Shown here: positions 1 to 6,080 of the stretch, piece after piece
Numbering within the stretch: position 1 is the stretch's first letter
Layout: every line of letters begins with the position of its first letter
DNA from: Candidatus Latescibacterota bacterium
GTDB lineage: Bacteria; Latescibacterota; UBA2968; UBA8231
Direction: 5' to 3'
DNA: 8,854 bases
NCBI GenBank assembly: GCA_003529325.1
Contig: DPVW01000038.1
Coordinates: 1-8,854 of the forward strand
Notes under the pieces: generated by a model
Database searches by the model: none
The model's input: only the letters and a program-made list of their open reading frames with translations
What the model was told of the DNA's origin: nothing
Made by a program: the position numbers and the translations under genes

Positions 1-87
1 CACTTCCTCCAGGACAAAGGCGACCAGCTGTAGTGCCAGTTCGCGCATGGATTGATCGGGAAATCTGCGATCAGAATCTCTGGGCAT
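1..87 (-). CDS. 5' end of an unidentified divergent gene (runs off the window)
   Basis: On the minus strand an open frame starts at ATG 87 (MPRDSDRRF...) with a second in-frame ATG at 48 (MRELALQLVAFVLEEV), and continues off the left edge. The stretch after the second ATG is amphipathic and reads like real protein, so the true start may be 48. No strong Shine-Dalgarno precedes either ATG. The gene would be divergent from the plus-strand operon and share its intergenic region; a TTGAGT...TATATC pair about 19 bases apart on the minus strand in 120-160 might serve it, but this is weak. At most 29 codons are visible, so the family cannot be named. Confidence 0.35.
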   Translation of the reverse strand, partial: MPRDSDRRFPDQSMRELALQLVAFVLEEV

Positions 88-104
88 GGCGCGTAAGATA
101 GGCC

Positions 105-133
105 TTGAGGGCGGCCATGGGGGCGGATATATT
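105..133 (+). promoter_or_regulatory. Sigma-70-like promoter of the plus-strand operon
   Basis: TTGAGG (105-110) and TATATT (128-133) are separated by exactly 17 bases. Transcription would start near 139-141, leaving a leader of about 33 bases with a GGAGG ribosome binding site (164-168) before the ATG at 173. The site lies inside the longer open frame that begins at 86, which argues against that upstream start. Inferred by eye from the consensus. Confidence 0.55.
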
Positions 134-172
134 CGGCGCCGGGACAAACCACTCAATTCTATTGGAGGACGG

Positions 173-1168
173 ATGTCGGAACGGATTCGGACGGGCTTTA
201 TCGGTTGTGGCGGCAACGCCTCCTCCCACATCGGGCGAGTGCTGCAGATCGCCGAAGCGGAGGTCGTGGCGCTCTGTGATCCCAGCAGCGGATCGCTGGC
301 ACGGGCCAAGGAACGCAATGCGGCGGCGCAGGGTCTACCCGAGTTCTCCGACTACGAGCAGATGCTCGCAGAATGTGAGCTGGATGCGGTGCAGATCTCG
401 ACACCCCATACTCTGCACTTCGAGCAGATCATGGCAAGTCTCGACAAGGGACTGCACGTGCTCAGCGAAAAACCGATGGTGTGCACCGTCGCACACGCCC
501 ATGAGGTGATCGCCAAGGCGAAACAGGCAGACCGGATTCTGATGATCTCCTATCAGCGGCATCTGCAGCCCGCTTATCGTTTCGTGCGAGACAAGGTCAG
601 GACTGGCGAGATGGGTGATATTCAGTTTGTCTCGGCGCTGCAGGATCAGCGTTGGTATGAGGGCACCATGGGGTTGTGGCGGCAGCAGCTTTCGCTCTCC
701 GGTGGGGGCCAGCTGAACGACTCGGGCAGCCATCTGCTCGACATCGTCCTATGGATGACGGGACTGGGTGTGGATCAGGTGCAAGCCTTCATGGAAAACT
801 TCGAGTCGGAAGTAGATATCAATTCCGCGCTGACGTTGAAGTTCACCAATGGCGCGCTGGGCAATCTGTCCATCGTCGGCAATTCTCCAGTGGGTGGCAT
901 GTGGGAAGACATCACGATCTGGGGCACGAAGGCGGCGGTCTATATCCGCAATGGCGAGATAACCTACAAAGCGGCTGATGCGGAGGAGGCAGTACATCCA
1001 GAGGGGCTGCCCGAGGCGTCAACACCGGATCGGAACTTCTATGACGCCATCCTCGGCCGTGATCAGGTGCAGGTGCCTCCCGAATGCGGCCTGCGGGTCA
1101 TCGAACTGACCGAAGCGGCATGGGAATCGGCCCGTACGGGGGCACCGAGTCGTGTGCAAAGCGCATGA
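173..1168 (+). CDS. Gfo/Idh/MocA family NAD(P)-dependent oxidoreductase
   Basis: A 331-residue protein, the usual length for this family of cytoplasmic dehydrogenases acting on sugars, inositols and related polyols. Visible signatures are the N-terminal Rossmann motif GFIGCGG (residues 8-14), the acidic DP at the end of the second strand (36-37), the hallmark EKP (99-101) whose lysine sits near the substrate and nicotinamide, and the C-terminal-domain motif GGGQLNDSGSHLLD (177-190) with the conserved D183 and the likely catalytic H187. ATG 173 was chosen because GGAGG lies four bases upstream and the operon promoter lies 5' of it; the open frame extends to ATG 86 but that part is low-complexity and covers the promoter. 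It overlaps the next gene by four bases (ATGA), so the two are probably translationally coupled. The exact substrate cannot be told from sequence. Confidence 0.93.
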   Translation: MSERIRTGFIGCGGNASSHIGRVLQIAEAEVVALCDPSSGSLARAKERNAAAQGLPEFSDYEQMLAECELDAVQISTPHTLHFEQIMASLDKGLHVLSEKPMVCTVAHAHEVIAKAKQADRILMISYQRHLQPAYRFVRDKVRTGEMGDIQFVSALQDQRWYEGTMGLWRQQLSLSGGGQLNDSGSHLLDIVLWMTGLGVDQVQAFMENFESEVDINSALTLKFTNGALGNLSIVGNSPVGGMWEDITIWGTKAAVYIRNGEITYKAADAEEAVHPEGLPEASTPDRNFYDAILGRDQVQVPPECGLRVIELTEAAWESARTGAPSRVQSA

Positions 1169-1959
1169 GCCCCGCACCATTGAATGACGAACAGGTGGCT
1201 GCCTTCCATCGGGATGGATATCTGTTCGTGGAAGACCATTTTTCGCCACAAGACATGGAGCGACTGCTGCGCGTGGCGCGTGTTGACCAGGAACTGGCTG
1301 CAGGTGCCACCGACCGTTTCGACACGGAAGGACGTGTCAGCCGTCTGTCACTACGATACAACCTCGAGGGAGAAGACTCTTATCGAGCCTATGCTCGACA
1401 CGAGCGTATCGTCGAGCCTTTGGAGCAGTTGCTGGGCAGCGATATCTATCACTACCACCATAAGATGATGATGAAGGAGCCACACACCGGCGGTGCATGG
1501 GAGTGGCATCAGGATTACGGTTATTGGTATGGCGCTTTCCTGCGGGAGCAAATGGGCAGTTGTATGATCGCCGTGGATCGTGCCTCCCGGGCCAATGGCT
1601 GTCTGGAGGTCCTCCGAGGGTCGCACCGGTTCGGACGTCTCGATCATGGCAAGAGAGGTGACCAGACGGGCACGGACCCAGAACGCATGCAGGTTCTCGA
1701 GGATCGGCTCGAACTCGTCTATTGCGAGATGGCTCCCGGCACGGTCCTGTTCTTTCACAGCAACACGTTGCACCGTTCGGCGCCAAATACGAGCGCCGAG
1801 TCCCGGTGGGCCCTGATCTGCTGCTACACCGCGGTAGACAATACCCCCTTCATCGATGGCGCCGCCGGTGACTTCAGTCCCTTCGACCGCTGGGATGACG
1901 AGCGTGTCCGCGTCGCGGTGCAGGCACACGAAGAGCGACTGGCATTGGCACCGGACTGA
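1165..1959 (+). CDS. Phytanoyl-CoA dioxygenase (PhyH) family Fe(II)/2-oxoglutarate oxygenase
   Basis: A 264-residue protein with the full iron site of the PhyH family: the HxD pair H115/D117 in WEWHQDYGYWY, the distal H203 in TLHRSAPN, and R214 eleven residues later, placed to bind the 2-oxoglutarate carboxylate. The N-terminus (LNDEQVAAFHRDGYLFVEDHF, given here as residues 6-26) is the usual PhyH opening, and GCLEVLRGSHRFG (145-157) is the typical loop before the distal histidine. Bacterial members hydroxylate varied small molecules, so the family name does not imply phytanoyl-CoA. The ATG overlaps the stop of the upstream dehydrogenase as ATGA, which fixes the start. An oxygenase followed by oxidation of the new alcohol by the Gfo/Idh partner is a reasonable but unproven model. 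Confidence 0.93.
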   Translation: MSPAPLNDEQVAAFHRDGYLFVEDHFSPQDMERLLRVARVDQELAAGATDRFDTEGRVSRLSLRYNLEGEDSYRAYARHERIVEPLEQLLGSDIYHYHHKMMMKEPHTGGAWEWHQDYGYWYGAFLREQMGSCMIAVDRASRANGCLEVLRGSHRFGRLDHGKRGDQTGTDPERMQVLEDRLELVYCEMAPGTVLFFHSNTLHRSAPNTSAESRWALICCYTAVDNTPFIDGAAGDFSPFDRWDDERVRVAVQAHEERLALAPD

Positions 1960-2029
1960 CAGTCGCCGCCAGCGTCCTTTCGGCAGCCCCAACGTCGTAC
2001 CCATTCAATCCTCATCTGGTGGAGAGTTC

Positions 2030-2755
2030 ATGCCTGGATTTGAGAAGCTGTTCCGTGCACCCTATGGAGTTCCTAACGCCCTCGAGCGTGTCGATGACGG
2101 ACTGTGGATCGCCGATCAGATCTCCGATCGTCTCGCTCTGGTGGACATCACCAAACCGGGTGGCGACAACCCCGGTCACGCGTCATATGGTGTCACCTTC
2201 CGCCGCAAGGAGATTCCATCAGACGGCTCGAATATCAGCGGCCTCGCCTATGGACAAGAGACATTCTGGGTCGCCTCCAATGGTCCCGGCACGTTGTGGC
2301 GGCCATCACGACCGACCGATGCGGGTGCCGGTGCCGGCGTGATTCTGCAGGTGCATGCCGACAGCGGGCAGACCTTGATGCGGCGTCCAGTACCCGGTGG
2401 GGGTGGTGTGCACGGGATCGAGTACGATCGCATCGATCCCGGGCATCTGTGGATCACGACGCTGAGCCAGAAAACGCTGACGAAGGTGCGTATCAGCGAT
2501 TGGCAGGTCCTCCACGCGATCGCACTCCCCTATGTCCGGGCCCACGGCGTCGTGCGTACGGCAGCGGGTGTCTGGGTTGTGCACACGGCGGATCGGGTCA
2601 TCGTCCACCTCGACGTCGAGGACGGACATGAATTGGATCGCATCGAAGTGCCCACCTCGGAACCCGAACCGCATGGCCTATGCGACTGGGGAGGAGGGGA
2701 ACTCGCCTACTGTGACGCCACCTCCGGATGGGTTGTGCGCATCCATGGAATCTGA
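2030..2755 (+). CDS. Beta-propeller-like protein (SMP-30/YncE-like)
   Basis: A 241-residue protein with repeated blade-like strands of the form 'GLWIAD..', 'FWVASNGPGTLWR', 'HLWITTLSQKTLTKV', 'GVWVVHTADRVIVHLD' and 'ELAYCDATSGWVVRI', together with the recurring H-G pairs (GVHGIEY, RAHGVV, EPHGLC) seen in lactonase-type and YVTN-type propellers. It is shorter than a typical seven-bladed enzyme, so it may be a small propeller or part of one. There is no signal peptide, so a cytoplasmic location is likely. ATG 2030 is chosen because GGTGGAGAG lies just upstream at good spacing; the longer frame from 1856 would overlap the upstream gene. It lies 70 bases after the oxygenase and overlaps the FKBP gene by 11 bases. 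A sensor or a lactonase-like role in the same pathway is possible; catalysis is not shown. Confidence 0.7.
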   Translation: MPGFEKLFRAPYGVPNALERVDDGLWIADQISDRLALVDITKPGGDNPGHASYGVTFRRKEIPSDGSNISGLAYGQETFWVASNGPGTLWRPSRPTDAGAGAGVILQVHADSGQTLMRRPVPGGGGVHGIEYDRIDPGHLWITTLSQKTLTKVRISDWQVLHAIALPYVRAHGVVRTAAGVWVVHTADRVIVHLDVEDGHELDRIEVPTSEPEPHGLCDWGGGELAYCDATSGWVVRIHGI

Positions 2756-3263
2756 CAACCGGCGTCGCGCCTTGCTCGTCCTATTCGGCGCATTGCTTGC
2801 CTTCGCCTGGTCCTGTGCTGGTGCTGACGACGACAACAGTCCTGCAGGGGCCACGGGTGACGTAGGGGAGGTGATTCCCACGGAACCCTTCATCTATGAT
2901 GATGCGAGTCTTGCAGCGGTGGACACGATCGTCACCGCCAGTGGTCTGGTCTATATCGAAATAGAAGCCGGCGATGGGCAACTCCCGGGCCATGGGAGTC
3001 TCGTCTCCGTGCACTACACGGGAACCCTCGAGGACGGTACCGTCTTCGACAGCTCCTACCCTCGACGAGCGCCCTTCCGCTTCGCCCTGGGGCTGGGCGT
3101 CGTCATCGCCGGTTGGGACGAAGGCTTTGCTCTCATGTCCACAGGGTCGCGAGCGCGACTTATCATCCCACCGGAACTGGGATACGGTTCCCGCGGTTCG
3201 GGCAATGTGATTCCACCGGATGCGACCATCATATTCGATGTCTGGCTTACCAAGATCGAATGA
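2745..3263 (+). CDS. FKBP-type peptidyl-prolyl cis-trans isomerase, probable lipoprotein
   Basis: A 172-residue protein. Residues 1-24 form a lipoprotein-like signal (basic NRRR, hydrophobic LLVLFGALLAFAWS, then C24); the lipobox AWS-C is not ideal. An acidic linker follows, and the FKBP domain covers about 62-172. Ligand-pocket residues typical of FKBPs are present: Y91 (HYTG), F101/D102 (VFDSS), V120/I121 (VVIAGW), W124, Y147 (ELGYGS) and F164 (IIFDVWL). It should catalyse proline isomerisation and help folding on the outer side of the membrane. The start overlaps the end of the propeller gene by 11 bases, implying coupling. It is the last gene of the operon; a 7-bp inverted repeat spans its stop codon. 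Why a folding catalyst sits with an oxygenase and a dehydrogenase is not clear. Confidence 0.92.
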   Translation: MESDNRRRALLVLFGALLAFAWSCAGADDDNSPAGATGDVGEVIPTEPFIYDDASLAAVDTIVTASGLVYIEIEAGDGQLPGHGSLVSVHYTGTLEDGTVFDSSYPRRAPFRFALGLGVVIAGWDEGFALMSTGSRARLIIPPELGYGSRGSGNVIPPDATIIFDVWLTKIE

Positions 3264-3270
3264 CGATCTT
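3252..3270. terminator. Inverted repeat between convergent genes, possible weak bidirectional terminator
   Basis: AAGATCG (3252-3258) and CGATCTT (3264-3270) are perfect complements around a five-base loop that contains the FKBP stop codon. Flanking ACCA and TGGT extend the stem across a two-base bulge. It lies in the 18-base gap between two convergent genes. There is no T-tract and the stem is not GC-rich, so termination is only a suggestion. Confidence 0.3.
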
Positions 3271-3281
3271 CTGGTCTCGTC

Positions 3282-4649
3282 TCAGAACGAAAGGCGCAGC
3301 AGCTGCAACGGTGGCACCGACTTGCCCGACGCAGCGACGGCACCGAAGCTGAACAACGTCGTCATCGAGGGCGTTTCGACCTGTAGTGCCGCCTCTTCCC
3401 CCCAGTCCTGGGTCAGACGATCGGTGAAGGTCATGCCCAGCAGGGCGCCGACCATTGCCGACAATGTCCGCGCCTTGTCGCCAAGCCCCAGCGACAGTAC
3501 GACGCCCTGTCCGGCGAGTCCACCGGCATAGGTGCCCACGGTGATCATTCGGGCGCGATTGAGCGTATGGTGTCGCCCCGCAGTCGCCCGGTATCCGAGC
3601 CAGGTGCCAACGGGAGCGCCAAGACTGGCGGCCCAGACATAGGTTCTTGCCGGCGGGTCGTCGACGACGAGATCGATGATGCTGAGGGCCTGGGCGACAC
3701 CTATGAATCCACCGAGGGTGAGCAGATGCGCCCGGCCTCTGTTGAGGCGCCGGCCAATGATGAGTCTCTCCGTCAGCAGGGCACCAGCGGGCACGCCAGC
3801 CATGGAGCTGGCCAGATACAGCCGTCCGTAGTCACCATCGGCGCCAGCCAGGTAGGGTAGGGCGAGTCCATACAGCGCACCCACCCCGGCGCCCGTGGTG
3901 ATCATGTCCGCCTCGCCCTTGCCGAACCGCCGGTGCGAACTCAACCGGTGGGCGAGATATCCACCCACTGGGGTCACGACCATCGCCGACAGGGCGTAGG
4001 CCCTGTCGTTGTCTGCCTTCAGCAGCGCCGGAATCCCAAGACCGTAGAACGTTCCAGCATAGTTCCCCCAGCGAACGAGACGAGTGCGTGCGTATCCCAG
4101 GCGATAGTCCTGGGTGGTTGTCAGGGCACCGGCGAAGGCACCGCCACCAGCGAGCAGATTGATCGCGCTAGCCCCACGACTGCTGTCGATATCGAACAGA
4201 GAGATCGTTGCCGGCCCATAGAGACACAGACCGTACAGGAAGACATCGGTGGCCATGCGAAAGCGTCCTTGGCGACGGTCGGCGTCGGACAAGGCTGCCA
4301 AGGGCCTCGCCGTACGCCCCCGGTCGAGGGCGAGTACGGTTTCGCGCAGGGCGAGAAATTGCGCCTCTGTCAATTGCGATTGCTCAACGATCCGTTCGCT
4401 GCCATTACGGTAGCTGAGCCGCAACCAGTAGGCTCCGTCACGCAGCAGAAATTCGGCGAGGAGAAATCCCTCGCGTTCGGCGAACAGACCGTAGCGATCG
4501 CGCTCGGCACTGTCGATCTGGTAGCCCACCGATTCTGTCAGGGAGAGGACGCGCTCCTGCGTGACACCCGGTGTCGTGGCTTGGGCGCCAGCGGTGGTCG
4601 GCACAGCGATGGCAACCAGGAGGGCAAGCGTGCGCAAGCATCTCTTCAT
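3282..4649 (-). CDS. Exported protein with about five Gly-rich hydrophobic 60-residue repeats, function unknown
   Basis: A 455-residue protein I do not recognise. Residues 1-24 are a clear signal peptide (MKRCLRTLALLVAIAVPTTAGAQA, split here as a basic start, hydrophobic core and AxA-type cleavage near 23). Residues 30-115 are soluble. From about 128 to 420 a unit of about 60 residues repeats: starts near 128, 190, 248, 308 and 368. Each unit has a Gly/Ala-rich hydrophobic helix (GVGALYGLALPYL), a polar turn (ADxDxxR), a second Gly/Ala helix (SSMAGVPAGALLTERL) and a basic end (GRRLNRGRA). This suggests paired membrane or membrane-like helices with glycine-zipper packing. ATG 4649 is preferred over TTG 4721 because the signal peptide starts there, though the ribosome binding site is weak. 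It has its own promoter and is convergent with the operon. Confidence 0.85.
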   Translation of the reverse strand: MKRCLRTLALLVAIAVPTTAGAQATTPGVTQERVLSLTESVGYQIDSAERDRYGLFAEREGFLLAEFLLRDGAYWLRLSYRNGSERIVEQSQLTEAQFLALRETVLALDRGRTARPLAALSDADRRQGRFRMATDVFLYGLCLYGPATISLFDIDSSRGASAINLLAGGGAFAGALTTTQDYRLGYARTRLVRWGNYAGTFYGLGIPALLKADNDRAYALSAMVVTPVGGYLAHRLSSHRRFGKGEADMITTGAGVGALYGLALPYLAGADGDYGRLYLASSMAGVPAGALLTERLIIGRRLNRGRAHLLTLGGFIGVAQALSIIDLVVDDPPARTYVWAASLGAPVGTWLGYRATAGRHHTLNRARMITVGTYAGGLAGQGVVLSLGLGDKARTLSAMVGALLGMTFTDRLTQDWGEEAALQVETPSMTTLFSFGAVAASGKSVPPLQLLRLSF

Positions 4650-4749
4650 CGCACAAGTCCATTCGGGCGCGGGGGGAGGGAGAATCAGGAGGCAATGGCA
4701 CGGGAGCCACAGGTTCAGCAAAAAGAGTGTTCCAGCGTTCCCGTTCCAT

Positions 4750-4779
4750 TGTATAAAACAACACGCGGGGCCCGGTCAA
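4750..4779 (-). promoter_or_regulatory. Sigma-70-like promoter of the repeat-protein gene
   Basis: Read on the minus strand, TTGACC (4779-4774) and TATACA (4755-4750) are 18 bases apart; TTATAC gives a 17-base alternative. Transcription would begin near 4743, giving a leader of about 95 bases before ATG 4649. The match to consensus is the best in the window. Confidence 0.6.
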
Positions 4780-4830
4780 GTGGCTTTCCGATGTGGGAAA
4801 CGACGTCACAGCCCCCCGGCAGTCCAAAGA

Positions 4831-5039
4831 TCAGGAGTTGCTGATCAGATCGACTCCACCATCGGCACGGACCTCGATTCGATAGGCGTTGGCGGCAACA
4901 TGCTCCTGCCAGCCGGCGAGGGGGTTGTCGAAGGGAACTTCCCAGTCCAGGTAGGCGCCGATCATACCGAGGCTCCAGATCGCCGCCTGTGTGCCATTCA
5001 CATTGCTGCCGCGGGTGCTGGCTCCTTGTGGGCGAGCAC
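4831..5039 (-). pseudogene. C-terminal remnant of an unidentified protein fused behind the sigma-54 fragment
   Basis: On the minus strand, in a frame different from the preceding sigma-54 activator fragment, an open stretch ends at the TGA at 4831-4833. Its last 56 codons (from GTG 5001) give protein-like sequence: VNGTQAAIWSLGMIGAYLDW, then EVPFDNPLAGWQEHVAANAY, then RIEVRADGGVDLISNS. Balanced composition and aromatic residues make this look like the true C-terminus of a protein whose front is missing. I do not recognise the family. No start codon with a ribosome binding site precedes it, so it is probably untranslated or a leftover of a deletion. The upstream limit is set where the sigma-54 homology ends (about 5039). 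Confidence 0.4.
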
Positions 5040-5387
5040 TGTACCTCCGTCGGCCGTCTGCAGGAGCCCGGTCTTCTGCGTCCGAGCATCGGTGAACGCG
5101 CCCCGTTCGTGGCCGAAAAGTTCCGACTCCATCAGACTGGCTGGCAGATTTGTGCAGTCGACGGTGATAAAGCGGCCTGGTGCTTCGCTGAGGCTGTGGA
5201 TGGCACGGGCGACGACCTCTTTGCCCGTGCCGCTTTCGCCGCGGATCAACACGGTAGAACGAATCCGGGCGACACGCCGCACCTGCTCGAGAACCCGACG
5301 CATCGGGCGACTGGCGCCGATGAGTGGCAGATCAGGAATCACCAGATCCACTGCGGGCTCTATCGGTTCTACAGTCGGGTTCTCCAT
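4998..5387 (-). CDS. Truncated sigma-54 interaction (AAA+) domain protein
   Basis: A 129-residue product covering only the front of an NtrC-type sigma-54 activator AAA+ domain: the LIGASRPMRRVLEQVRRVA opening (22-40), Walker A GESGTGKE (50-57), the ELFGHERGAFTDA segment (89-101) with the sigma-54 contacting loop as GAFTDA rather than GAFTGA, and the QTADGGTV strand (110-117). A full activator would continue FLDEI (Walker B), sensor I, arginine fingers and a C-terminal helix-turn-helix. Here homology stops at residue 117 (about 5039) and 12 unrelated residues (LAHKEPAPAAAM) precede the stop. Without Walker B it should not hydrolyse ATP or activate transcription. There is also no N-terminal receiver or FHA domain; CAGAAGGCGA lies seven bases before the ATG. 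Likely a pseudogene or an assembly break. Confidence 0.8.
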   Translation of the reverse strand: MENPTVEPIEPAVDLVIPDLPLIGASRPMRRVLEQVRRVARIRSTVLIRGESGTGKEVVARAIHSLSEAPGRFITVDCTNLPASLMESELFGHERGAFTDARTQKTGLLQTADGGTVLAHKEPAPAAAM

Positions 5388-5595
5388 ATCATGTTCGCCT
5401 TCTGGGACAGTCTGGGACAGTGGGGTATTTGCCCCTTTGCATTGAGCGTGCAGGGCTATAAGGGAATATGGGTGCGCGGGGAAAGGACCGCGTCGAAACT
5501 CCGCGTGAGCCTACGCGTTGACGAGGCTGCGGAGCTTGTCCGAAAACAGGTTTGGCAAGGAAAGGGGACAGAGCTGCTGGGGGGGAACCGTCAAA
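5388..5595. other. Gap of about 200 bases with short GGGACAG repeats, no convincing gene
   Basis: No open frame here has the composition or motifs of a real protein. What can be seen: a perfect 10-base tandem duplication (TCTGGGACAG twice, 5401-5420), a third GGGGACAG in the same orientation (5564-5571), and a small GGGG-TATTTG-CCCC inverted repeat near 5422-5435. The interval separates the sigma-54 fragment from the small Cys/His gene. Confidence 0.4.
5401..5420. repeat. Perfect tandem duplication of TCTGGGACAG
   Basis: Two adjacent copies of the 10-mer TCTGGGACAG lie just upstream of the sigma-54 fragment on its strand. A further GGGGACAG follows 144 bases away in the same orientation. It could be a regulatory repeat or a scar; nothing else identifies it. 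Confidence 0.7.
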
Positions 5596-5817
5596 TCACG
5601 AAGGTCGTGAGCGTTTTCGTGTGGAGGGCCGTCGGTCGCTCAGCCACTCTTTCAGCGCAGGTTTCCCAACAAACTTCTGGAAATGGGTGACACAGTACTC
5701 CGTTGCCGCACTCATGGTTCGAAGATTGCAGCCCTTGACCGCGCATATCGGCCCCCGGTATCGGCTGACACCCGGGTCGATATTTTTCTCTCGTTTTGAC
5801 TTTGGCCGTTCAGCCAT
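5596..5817 (-). CDS. Small Cys/His protein, possible zinc finger, function unknown
   Basis: A 73-residue protein from ATG 5817 (74 from the adjacent GTG 5820). With the GTG counted as residue 1 it has a basic start (ERPKSKREK), then C26-x4-C31-x11-C43-x2-H46 in ICAVKGCNL...EYCVTHF, the spacing of small zinc-binding knuckles of the C-x4-C...C-x2-H type, then KPALKEWLSD and a basic Arg/Ser-rich tail. The metal-ligand pattern and charged ends support a real gene, perhaps one that binds nucleic acid, but I cannot name a family. CAGAAGGCGA lies six bases before GTG 5820 and nine before ATG 5817, and the same 10-mer precedes the sigma-54 fragment at similar distance. No partner gene is adjacent, as the flanks on both sides are without genes. 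Confidence 0.5.
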   Translation of the reverse strand: MAERPKSKREKNIDPGVSRYRGPICAVKGCNLRTMSAATEYCVTHFQKFVGKPALKEWLSDRRPSTRKRSRPS

Positions 5818-5820
5818 CAC

Positions 5821-6080
5821 GACTTCTCGCCTTCTGAGGTTGGCCTTCAGTCGTGCAGGAAATACCTGTCGTGCATGGACCTCCAGATGGTCGTCTAGTC
5901 ATATCGATCATCGTTGGACCCACAGGCGAGCCATGCGCCCCGTACTGTACTGAGGTCGATCAAATGCGATCGAGTCCCTTCCATGTTTTGCAACCTATCG
6001 GGACGGGGGCGCAAGCGCCAGTGAAATCTTTTTTCGACAGCCGAGAAGAGCATATCCAAGTTACTGAGGGCGCTACGGTT
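5821..6080. other. Gap of about 260 bases without a convincing gene
   Basis: Only very short minus-strand frames are present, such as a nine-codon MHDRYFLHD with GGAGG three bases before it and a 29-codon frame starting at MEGTRSHLID. Neither looks conserved by eye. Small inverted repeats occur: TCGATC/GATCGA (5956-5973) and GGCG-CAAG-CGCC (6008-6019). The second lacks a well-placed T-tract in either direction, so no terminator for the membrane-protein gene could be assigned. Confidence 0.4.

Noticed and set aside
89..101. TAAGAT (94-99) as the operon -10 box
   Set aside because: No acceptable -35 lies 16-18 bases upstream, while TATATT at 128 has TTGAGG at exactly 17.
86..172. Upstream ATG extension of the Gfo/Idh/MocA gene by 29 residues
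   Set aside because: The extension is Gly/Arg-rich, covers the TTGAGG-17-TATATT promoter, and lacks a ribosome binding site, whereas ATG 173 has GGAGG and begins the Rossmann fold directly.
1351..2004. Minus-strand open frame of about 217 codons
   Set aside because: Antisense to the PhyH-family gene, whose iron ligands are all present on the plus strand.
3933..4844. Plus-strand open frame of about 300 codons
   Set aside because: It is antisense to the exported repeat protein; composition is rich in Gln/Arg/Gly with no motifs, as expected of a mirror frame.
4561..5690. Two overlapping plus-strand open frames of 294 and 233 codons
   Set aside because: They run antisense to the repeat-protein start, its promoter, and the sigma-54 fragment whose Walker A is clear on the minus strand; no recognisable motif is present.
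6008..6034. GGCGCAAGCGCC hairpin followed by TTTTTT as a terminator
   Set aside because: The T-run is nine bases away and on the plus strand, where no gene ends nearby; on the minus strand, where the membrane-protein gene ends, it is preceded rather than followed by the run.
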